Shown here one piece after another: positions 25,301 through 31,156 of a stretch of DNA of 64,000 nucleotides. A program made the position numbers and the translations under genes. The stretch's first letter is position 1, and every line of letters starts with the position of its first letter. The stretch comes from Kitasatospora setae KM-6054 (GTDB lineage Bacteria > Actinomycetota > Actinomycetes > Streptomycetales > Streptomycetaceae), in assembly GCF_000269985.1 (NCBI RefSeq), contig NC_016109.1:6971001-7035000 (forward strand), written 5' to 3'. Below the pieces are notes generated by a model, which saw only the letters and a list, made by a program, of their open reading frames with translations, did no database searches and was not told the DNA's origin.

Positions 25301-26528
25301 CATCGCGACCCTGACCGGCCACACCGGCGCCGTGTTCTCGCTGGCGTTCAGCCCGGACGGACGCACCCTCGCCACCGGCGGCTGGGACCACAGCGTCCGG
25401 TTGTGGGACGTGGCCGCCGGCCGGACCACCGCCACCCTCGCCGGCCACACCGGCACCGTCGCCTCGGTGGCGTTCAGCCCGGACGGGCGCACCCTCGCCA
25501 CCGGCAGCTGGGACAAGACCGTGCGCTTGTGGGACCCGGCCCCCAGCCCGACCACCACCCTCGCCGGCCACACCACCACCCTCGCCTCGGTGGCGTTCAG
25601 TCCGGACGGACGCACCCTCGCCACCGTCGGCGACACCACGGCGCTGCTGTGGGACGTGGCCACCGGCCGGACCACCGCCAACCTCACCGGCCACAGCGCG
25701 CTGGAGACGGTGGCGTTCAGCCCCGACGGGCGCACCCTCGCCACCAGCGGGGAGGACGGCACGGCGCTGCTGTGGGACGTGGCCGCCGGCCGGACCACCG
25801 CGACCCTGACCGGCCACACCATCGCCGTCGTCTCGGTGGCGTTCAGCCCCGACGGGCGGACCCTCGCCACCGGCGGCGGCGACGACACGGCGCGCTTGTG
25901 GGATGTGGCCACGGCCCGGACCATCGACACCCTCGACGGCCACACCGACACCGTCGTCTCGGTCGCGTTCAGTCCCGACGGGCGGACCCTCGCCACCGGC
26001 AGCGCCGACAGCACCGCGCGGCTGTGGGATGTGGCCACCGGCCGGACCACCGCCACTTTCAGAGGCCACGCGGGTTCCGTGGGCGCGGTGGCGTTCAGTC
26101 CCGACGGGCGGACCCTCGCCACCGGCAGCGCCGATAGCACGGCGCTGCTGTGGGACGTGGCCGCCGGCCGGACCACCGCGACCCTGACCGGCCACACCGG
26201 CCCCGTCGTCTCGGTGGCGTTCAGTCCGGACGGGCGGACCCTCGCCACCGGCAGCGCCGACAGCACCGCGCGGCTGTGGGACGTGGCCACCGGCCGAAGC
26301 ATCGCCACCCTGACCGGCCACACCGGCAACGTCTCTTCGGTGGCGTTCAGCCCTGACGGGCGCACCCTCGCCACCGGCAGCATCGACAGCACCGCGCGGC
26401 TGTGGCCCATCACCGACCCGTCCACGGCGATCGGCATCATCTGCGGGGCTGTCGCCCGCGACCTCGCCACCAAGGAGAAGGCGCTGTACCTGCCGGCCGA
26501 TCAGGCCGGCCAGTCCGTCTGCCCGTAG
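22311..26528 (+). CDS. Trypsin-like protease / STAND NTPase / 14 WD40-repeat protein
   Basis: A 1405-residue multidomain protein. (1) Trypsin-like serine protease, residues 10-205, with the triad intact: H44 in VSCAHVL, D86 in DTALVLL, S162 in GFSGGPV. (2) nSTAND1-type NTPase, about 215-680: the linker SPYRGLEPFAAEHARWFRGRE, Walker A GPSGAGKSS (256-264) and Walker B VVLVVDQFEELL near 326-337. (3) A membrane-spanning helix ILATFLVLALLASGLAFW near 697-717, followed by a coiled Gln/Arg-rich stretch. (4) Fourteen WD40 repeats (about 795-1360), each with AFSPDG, enough for two seven-bladed propellers. The logic fits a sensor (WD40) that opens an NTPase switch and activates the protease. It begins at a GTG four bases after the Trypco1 gene. 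Known as a predicted biological-conflict class; the trigger and substrates are unknown. Confidence 0.9.
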   Translation: MDAVPGAGRPDALAAAVAQICGANGEVLGTGFLVADNLLVSCAHVLAAGGYRPGHVVRVCFPRLPGAPEPTGRVLTEGWRDPQEQDTALVLLDGVPTGTAPLRLGSAAGCRGHRVRSLGFPTQAPPGGHFGSGAVLGLLPAADRVGDLLQLTGANDLTTGFSGGPVLDETTGLVVGMVTAITSPDGNDRGQGIAYATPTEVLREAWPALRVSDVSPYRGLEPFAAEHARWFRGREEAVRQAMEALGGGQRVLLLLGPSGAGKSSLVQAGVLPELAAGRLPGSDRWRQVLVRPGPDLRAALGPAGPLAGGDAPPVGGPGAGPARERVVLVVDQFEELLAPAEEPLAPTGEPRVEDLGALTALARAILSTAAGASAAAGSAAADAVLVLVMRDDFYPQLSVLAPELLQALLGARGVLNVPATLTSTELAAIVTAPAADLRVDFEEGLAQRIVSDVLSLPSRGAARFEAPVTVLPLLEVALSRLWESRLRHGGLLTHEAYLGIGTVTGALASWCDAALRELDGQQVLVARQVLTALVRPANQALNTPAARQQLRLDELRQLAAADGTPRAWQAVDEVLAVLSRHRVITTDRVHASPGSADAATGTPMAELIHDALIREWPTLRLWMEPVARYQEWLDRARIQYARWQEHRNPQDLPAGTFLAEGADLARRHPMPAELAAFLDAGRRHQQAAVRRSRRLNAILATFLVLALLASGLAFWQRQTAVTAQREAVAAQGTAQSRQHTAQSRQLAVESGSLLATDPDLASLLAVAAYRTDPTSEAARALSAAAALPLRRRLGHKNGVDAVAFSPDGRTLAAADWDHAVRLRDMATGRTTGTLTDRSGPVFSVAFSPDGRTLATGGEGAALLWDVATGRTTATLAGFTGAVFSLAFSPDGRTLATGGWDRTVRLWDPATGRTTATLTGHTANVASLAFSPDGSTLATASEDGTARLWDVATGRTTATFTNSSGPVGAVAFSPDGRTLATGGGEGAALLWEVATGRTIATLTGHTGAVFSLAFSPDGRTLATGGWDHSVRLWDVAAGRTTATLAGHTGTVASVAFSPDGRTLATGSWDKTVRLWDPAPSPTTTLAGHTTTLASVAFSPDGRTLATVGDTTALLWDVATGRTTANLTGHSALETVAFSPDGRTLATSGEDGTALLWDVAAGRTTATLTGHTIAVVSVAFSPDGRTLATGGGDDTARLWDVATARTIDTLDGHTDTVVSVAFSPDGRTLATGSADSTARLWDVATGRTTATFRGHAGSVGAVAFSPDGRTLATGSADSTALLWDVAAGRTTATLTGHTGPVVSVAFSPDGRTLATGSADSTARLWDVATGRSIATLTGHTGNVSSVAFSPDGRTLATGSIDSTARLWPITDPSTAIGIICGAVARDLATKEKALYLPADQAGQSVCP
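24690..26405 (+). repeat. Coding tandem repeats (14 WD40 units of about 120-126 bases)
   Basis: The DNA of the WD40 units is itself very similar: most contain GTGGCGTTCAG, then GACGG, CACCCTCGCCACCGGC and GTGGGACGTGGCC. The near-identity implies recent amplification or gene conversion among blades. It is a prime site for recombination and for assembly collapse. Confidence 0.9.
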
Positions 26529-26549
26529 GACACCGGTCGGGGACGGCAC

Positions 26550-26654
26550 GTGCCGGACGTGGCGTTCCCGTCCTTCGAGATCTCGGTGCCGGACCGGGCC
26601 ACGGTCGCGGAGCTCCAGGGCCGCTGCCTGGTCGAAGCGGCCCTCGCCGGCTGA
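26550..26654 (+). other. Possible small ORF or gene remnant
   Basis: A 34-codon frame (VPDVAFPSFEISVPDRATV...) between the two Trypco1 modules has about 97 percent G/C in third positions, like true coding DNA here, and GGGG eight bases before the GTG. It resembles no family I know and may be the stump of a deleted gene. The remainder of this 266-base gap has a TTGACC-like hexamer (26702) and AT-richer sequence that probably holds the promoter of module 2. Confidence 0.3.
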
Positions 26655-26794
26655 CCGCGCCGAATCGACGGATTGCGCAACTCTCCCGTTGCGGAGCGGA
26701 GTTGACCTAATCTGACCGAATACGGGGTAGGGATGGGTGAGTGTGCGAACGCCGCACCGACCACCGGCCGGCGACGGCCAGGGCAGGGGGAGCC

Positions 26795-27271
26795 GTGAGC
26801 GCGAGATTCCAGCAGGTCCGGCTGGACGACGGGACCGAGATCTGGGTCGGCGTCAGCGAACTGCCGCCCGAGGTCGGGGGCGGGCGCCCCGAGGAGTGGG
26901 AGGAGGTCGGCGCCTGGGACGCGGTGGCCGCCCGGGTCGAGGGGCTGGACGAGGTGGTGACCGGCGTGGCCCGCTGGGTGCGGGACGCGGCGGCGCGGGT
27001 CGCCCCGGACGAGTGGGGCGTCACCTTCGGGGTCAACGTCGCGGCCCGGCCGGGCAAGGCGGTGGCGCTGCTCGCGGACGGCAGCGTCGGCGCGAACCTG
27101 TCGGTCACCCTGACCTGGCGGCGGGACGGGGCGGCGGCGTCGGAGTCCGGGGCGGAGGCGGGCACGGCAGCGGCAGCGGCGATAGCGGACCAGGACCAGG
27201 ACCAGGACCAGGACCAGGACCAGGACCAAGACCAGGACCAGGAGCCCCGGCCGCCGGTGGCCAGTGAGTGA
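26795..27271 (+). CDS. Trypco1-type protein, module 2
   Basis: A 158-residue second copy of the trypsin-co-occurring domain. It shares the layout of the module 1 protein: strand FQQVRLDDGTEIWVGV, helix LDEVVTGVARWVRDAAARV, and the core WGVTFGVNVAARPGKAVALLADGSVGANLSVTLTWR. The C-terminal 45 residues are low-complexity, ending in nine consecutive Asp-Gln pairs coded by a GACCAG hexanucleotide repeat. The GTG at 26795 follows AGGGGGAG. Its last eight bases overlap the start of the protease gene, so both products are translationally coupled. Probable cytoplasmic partner of that protease. Divergence from the first copy is high, so the pair is not a recent duplication. Confidence 0.8.
   Translation: MSARFQQVRLDDGTEIWVGVSELPPEVGGGRPEEWEEVGAWDAVAARVEGLDEVVTGVARWVRDAAARVAPDEWGVTFGVNVAARPGKAVALLADGSVGANLSVTLTWRRDGAAASESGAEAGTAAAAAIADQDQDQDQDQDQDQDQDQEPRPPVASE
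27188..27241 (+). repeat. Hexanucleotide repeat (GACCAG)9
   Basis: Nine units (the seventh is GACCAA) in frame, encoding alternating Asp and Gln. Copy-number change would alter tail length without breaking the frame. Confidence 0.9.
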
Positions 27272-29915
27272 GTGGCCCGCGTCCGACGAGCTGATCCTGC
27301 TGGCGAAGTCGGCCACCGTCGGCATCGGCGACCCGCCCGGCGCCCGGGCCCCGCGGCTGTGGGGGAGCGGGGTGCTGGTCGCGCCCGGCTGGGTGCTGAC
27401 CTGCGCGCACCTGTTCGTCTCGGCCGGGGGCGAGCGGCGCGGCACGGCCGAGGGCGAGACGGTCGGCGTCCAGCTCGGCGGGCGGCTGCTGCGCGGCCGA
27501 CTCGCGTACCTGGTCGAGGAGTTCAGGGACGGGCGGGCGCCCGACCTGGCGCTGGTCGCGCTGCCGGAGGGGCCGGAGCGGCCGGAGGCGCAGCCGGTGG
27601 CCTGGCTGGGCGAGCGGGAGCCGCTGCTGTGCGAGAACGCCCACCTGTACGGCTACCAGCCGGGCGGCGCGGCCGGGGAGGGCTTCACGCCGGTCGACTC
27701 CAGTTGCCGGGTCACCGGGCAGGACGGCCGCTACCTCCAGGTGGCGGCGGTCAGCCGGCTGCGCAAGGGCTACTCGGGCGGCCCGCTGGTGGACGAGGAC
27801 CGCGGCGAGGTGGTCGGCCTGGTCCGGGCCCGGGACGGCGACGAGCTGGGCCTGGTGGTCCCGGTCGGCGCAGTGCACGAGCTGGCCGCCCGCCACCACC
27901 GGCCCGGCGCGCCGGACCTGGGCCCGCAGCCCGGACGCGAGCTGCTGCGCCGGCACGACGTCTGGCACGTCCGCCACCAGGACCGCCCCGGACGCACCTC
28001 CGCCAGCTGGACCGACGTCCGGCGCCGGCTGCCCCGCCAGCGCGGCAGCTGGACGCCGCTGGACCGGCTGGCCGAACTCGACTGGCTGTCCCGGCTGCCC
28101 GCCCCCGCCCGGCCCGAGGTGGTCGGCCAGCTGATGCCGAACGTGGCCGCCCGCCCGGCCGACGACTGGCCCGTCCCGCTGCTGACCTGGCGCGACGGCT
28201 ACGTCCGGCTCGGCGACAGCGAGGCCCACCACCTGCGGTTCCTGCTCGCGGTGGTGGCCGAGCTCTCCCGCGGCCCCGACCCGGCCGTCCGCGAGACGGT
28301 GACCGGGCTGGCCAGCTGGGTCTCGGTCCGCCGCCGGGAGGTCGCCCTCGCCGAGCGGCCGGAGCTCGAACACGCCCGCCGCCGCCCGGAGTCCGTCCTG
28401 CTGGAGTTCACGCCGCTGCTCGGCTACGGCCGGCAGGAGCGCGCCTACCGGTGGAGCATCAGCCACGGCTTCGGCGAGGGCGAGTGGCGCCCGGCCCGGC
28501 AGGGCGGGGACGACCCGGGCCGCGGCGGCCGGCTCAGCCTGCCGGAGGCGGTCGGCGAGGTCCGCGACCAGCTGCGCGACGTCCTGCTCGACGCCGACGG
28601 GCCGCAGCCGGACGGCCGGGAGGCGCGGGCCCGGGTCGAGGTCGCCGCGCCGATGGCCGAACTGCTCGCCCCGGCGCACGCCTGGCGGGCCGGCAGCGGC
28701 CGGCTGGGCACCGAGCGCGAGGTGGTGCTGCGCCACCGCCCGCCCGCCGGCGCGCCCGGCGACGATCCGGCGCTCCGGGCGCACCAGTGGCAGCGGCTCG
28801 CCACCGCGCGCCGCCTCGCGCCCCGCCCGGTCGAGGCCGACACCGACCTGCTCCAGGCCCGCAACGGTCTCGGCGGCACCCTGATGGCCCTCGCCGAACT
28901 CGACGAGGCCCACGAGCTGTACGAGAGCGTCTGGCAGCAGTACAGCGCCGTCCTCGGCCCCGAGGACCCCACCACCCTCCAGGCCCGCGGCAACTACGGC
29001 CTCGCGCTCAGCCTGCTCGGCCGCTACCAGGACGCGCTCACCGTGCACGGCGAGGTGCTCGCCGTCCGCGAACGGCTGCTGCCCCGCGGCCACCACCAGA
29101 CCCTGCAGAGCGGGCTGCTCTACGCCCGGATCCTGCGGCTGATCGGCCGCTACCCCGAGGCGCAGTCCCGGCAGGAGCTGAACGCCCGCCAGCACCGCCA
29201 GATCCTCGGCCAGGGCAACCCCGCCACGCTCGCCGCCGAACACAACCTCGCCCAGTGCATGCGCCGCAGCGGCGACCTGGCCGGCGGCGCCCAGCTGATG
29301 CGCGCCGTGGTCAACTCCTCGCTCCAACTGCACGGCCCCGGCAGCCCCGACACCATCCTGGTGCAGGCCGACTGGGCGACCTTCCTGCGCCAGCGCGGCG
29401 ACCTCACCGCCGCCGCCGAACTCTCCCAGGCCGTCACCGACCAGTACCACGACCTGGTCGGCCCCGCCCACCCCTACACCGTCGGCACCCGCGGCAACCT
29501 CGCCCTGCTCCACCAGGTCTACGGCGAACGGCACACCGCCCTGCGGATCGCCACCGAAGCCTGGGAGGGCATGGCCGCCGCCGTCGGACCCGACCACCCC
29601 TGGACGCTCGGCTGCGCCCTCAACCTCTCCGCCGCCCGCCAGCTCGCCGGCGACGACGAGGCCGCCCTCGCCCTCAGCCGCGACACCCTGGCCCGCAGCA
29701 CCGCCGCCCTCGGCCCCGAACACCCCCTCACCTTCTCCGGCCAGGCCGCCCTCGCGATGGACCTGCGGCTGGTCCGCGAAGCCGACGAGGCCGCCCGGGT
29801 CGAGACCGAGGTCCTGGCCCGGCTCTCCCGCGTCCTCGGCCCCGAACACCCGCACACCGTCGCGGTCCGCCGCCGGGACCGGCCCTACTGGGACTTCGAA
29901 CCCCAGCCGATCTGA
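27264..29915 (+). CDS. Trypsin-like protease with VMAP-C-like region and TPR array
   Basis: An 883-residue protein. (1) N-terminal trypsin-like serine protease, about 10-210, with the triad visible: His in VLTCAHLF, Asp in APDLALVALP, Ser in KGYSGGPLVDED. (2) A middle region, about 240-520: LDRLAELDWLSRLPAPARPEVVGQLMP resembles effector-associated helical domains, and SVLLEFTPLLGYGRQERAYRW through VEVAAPMAELLAPAHAW and EREVVLRHRP resembles the C-terminal domain of VMAP proteins. (3) A tetratricopeptide array, about 525-870, with repeats of about 42 residues such as LGPEDPTTLQARGNYGLALSLLGRYQDAL. No NTPase domain is present. It overlaps its Trypco1 partner by eight bases. Predicted to be a TPR-gated protease; the middle-domain match is by eye. 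Confidence 0.85.
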   Translation: MSEWPASDELILLAKSATVGIGDPPGARAPRLWGSGVLVAPGWVLTCAHLFVSAGGERRGTAEGETVGVQLGGRLLRGRLAYLVEEFRDGRAPDLALVALPEGPERPEAQPVAWLGEREPLLCENAHLYGYQPGGAAGEGFTPVDSSCRVTGQDGRYLQVAAVSRLRKGYSGGPLVDEDRGEVVGLVRARDGDELGLVVPVGAVHELAARHHRPGAPDLGPQPGRELLRRHDVWHVRHQDRPGRTSASWTDVRRRLPRQRGSWTPLDRLAELDWLSRLPAPARPEVVGQLMPNVAARPADDWPVPLLTWRDGYVRLGDSEAHHLRFLLAVVAELSRGPDPAVRETVTGLASWVSVRRREVALAERPELEHARRRPESVLLEFTPLLGYGRQERAYRWSISHGFGEGEWRPARQGGDDPGRGGRLSLPEAVGEVRDQLRDVLLDADGPQPDGREARARVEVAAPMAELLAPAHAWRAGSGRLGTEREVVLRHRPPAGAPGDDPALRAHQWQRLATARRLAPRPVEADTDLLQARNGLGGTLMALAELDEAHELYESVWQQYSAVLGPEDPTTLQARGNYGLALSLLGRYQDALTVHGEVLAVRERLLPRGHHQTLQSGLLYARILRLIGRYPEAQSRQELNARQHRQILGQGNPATLAAEHNLAQCMRRSGDLAGGAQLMRAVVNSSLQLHGPGSPDTILVQADWATFLRQRGDLTAAAELSQAVTDQYHDLVGPAHPYTVGTRGNLALLHQVYGERHTALRIATEAWEGMAAAVGPDHPWTLGCALNLSAARQLAGDDEAALALSRDTLARSTAALGPEHPLTFSGQAALAMDLRLVREADEAARVETEVLARLSRVLGPEHPHTVAVRRRDRPYWDFEPQPI

Positions 29916-29934
29916 GCCGGTCCCGATCCGAGCC

Positions 29935-29961
29935 GGCCCCGGGCGGCGCGCGCCCGGGGCC
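29935..29961. terminator. 11-bp hairpin between converging genes
   Basis: GGCCCCGGGCG (29935-29945), loop GCGCG, and its exact complement (29951-29961), twenty bases after the protease-TPR stop and ten before the EamA stop. Confidence 0.75.
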
Positions 29962-29970
29962 GTACGCGGC

Positions 29971-30951
29971 TCAGCCCGCGCGGAGTTCCGCGCGGGCCAG
30001 GGCCGTCACCGAGAGCAGCAGCACCGCCGTCCCCAGCACGGCCGCCGGGGTGAGCGGCTCGTCCAGGACGGCGGCCGCGAGCACGGTGGCGCTGAGCGGT
30101 TCGATCAGCGCTACCACCGAGGCCGTCGCGGCCCGGATCACCGCCGCGCCCGCGAAGTACAGGGCGTACGCGAGGGCGGTCGGCACGGTGGCCAGGTAGC
30201 CGAGCAGCAGCAGCGTCGAGGGCAGCGAGCCGGCGGCCGGCAGCGGGCCCTCGGCCAGCGCGAACGGGAACAGGCAGGCCGCGCAGACTCCGAACGACCA
30301 CAGCGTGGTGGCCGCCGGGTCGTCGACCGCCCCGGTGCGGGCGGCCCGGTGCCGGGTGGCCACGGTGATCGCCGCGTAGCCCGCCGCCGAGGCCAACGCC
30401 CAGGCCAGGCCCGCCGGTTCGAACCCGGCCCGGCCGGCCGGGCCGTCGGTGCCGCCGGCACCGCCCAGCACCAGCACGCCCAGGCCGAGCACCGCCCCGG
30501 CCACCGCCGCCAGCCCGGCCCGGCCCAGCCGCTCACCCGTCAGCAGCCGCCCGCCGAACGCCACCAGCACCGGCGCCGACCCGAGCGTCACCACGGTCGC
30601 CACCGCCAGCCCCGCGTCCCGGACGGCCAGGAAGTACGCGGCCTGGAACAGCGTCAGCCCGAGGCCGTTCAGCAGGATCCGGCCCACCGCCGGACGCGCC
30701 ACCGCCGGACGCGCCGCCGCCCGGGCCGCCGACCGCGCCGCCGACCGCCCCCGGCCGGTGAACGGGCGCAGCGCCAGCAGCACCGCCGCACCGCCCAGCG
30801 AACGCCAGAACGTCAACGCGAGCGGCCCCAGGCCGCTGTGCCGGAACAGCAGCGCGGCCGCCGCTCCGGCGGTGCCCCAGGCGGTGGCGGCGAGGGCGAC
30901 GTACAGCAGGCCCCGCCGCGCGGGCAGGGCGGAGGAAGGAAAGAGGGACAA
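29971..30951 (-). CDS. EamA/DMT-family transporter
   Basis: A 326-residue membrane protein with ten hydrophobic helices in two EamA halves, as in drug/metabolite exporters. The first half opens LLYVALAATAWGTAGAAAALLF and includes ALTFWRSLGGAAVLL and YFLAVRDAGLAVATVVTLGSAPVLVA. The second half opens GLAWALASAAGYAAITVA and ends with the EPLSATVLAAAVLDEPLTP and LLLSVTALAR segments that mark the family. The TTG at 30951 is chosen for a GGGAG site seven bases upstream; a GTG at 30990 lacks one. Substrate unknown. It lies downstream of the RING-protein gene on the same strand but 205 bases away. Confidence 0.85.
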   Translation of the reverse strand: MSLFPSSALPARRGLLYVALAATAWGTAGAAAALLFRHSGLGPLALTFWRSLGGAAVLLALRPFTGRGRSAARSAARAAARPAVARPAVGRILLNGLGLTLFQAAYFLAVRDAGLAVATVVTLGSAPVLVAFGGRLLTGERLGRAGLAAVAGAVLGLGVLVLGGAGGTDGPAGRAGFEPAGLAWALASAAGYAAITVATRHRAARTGAVDDPAATTLWSFGVCAACLFPFALAEGPLPAAGSLPSTLLLLGYLATVPTALAYALYFAGAAVIRAATASVVALIEPLSATVLAAAVLDEPLTPAAVLGTAVLLLSVTALARAELRAG

Positions 30952-31156
30952 CGCGGGACTCCCGGAAAGCCGTGATGGTCGGTGGGCCACGGAAGCGGGC
31001 AGCACCGACCGGCCCGGGAACACCCGCCCACGGAGGGGGAGGGGCCCGGACGGGCTCAGGAAGTGGCCGGCCGCCCGCTCAGCGGGCGGGAGGGGGCAGG
31101 ACGCCGCGATGCATGCCCGCCACTGTACGGGACCGCCGTGCGGGACCGCCGGGGGT

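Noticed and set aside
24690..26405. Regularly spaced repeats that might suggest a CRISPR array
   Set aside because: Repeats are about 120-126 bases, in frame, and encode WD40 blades; there are no unique spacers of CRISPR length or cas genes.
23523..26549. A 1008-codon open frame on the minus strand opposite the WD40 region
   Set aside because: It mirrors the repeated codons of the WD40 gene (Gly/Pro/Arg-rich shadow), with no ribosome site or domain; high GC removes stops in antisense frames.
18404..29915. Linking the VWA protein to the VMAP-like protease as a vWA-MoxR-VMAP ternary system
   Set aside because: Eight kilobases and several unrelated genes separate them, the strand of intervening genes changes, and no MoxR ATPase is present.
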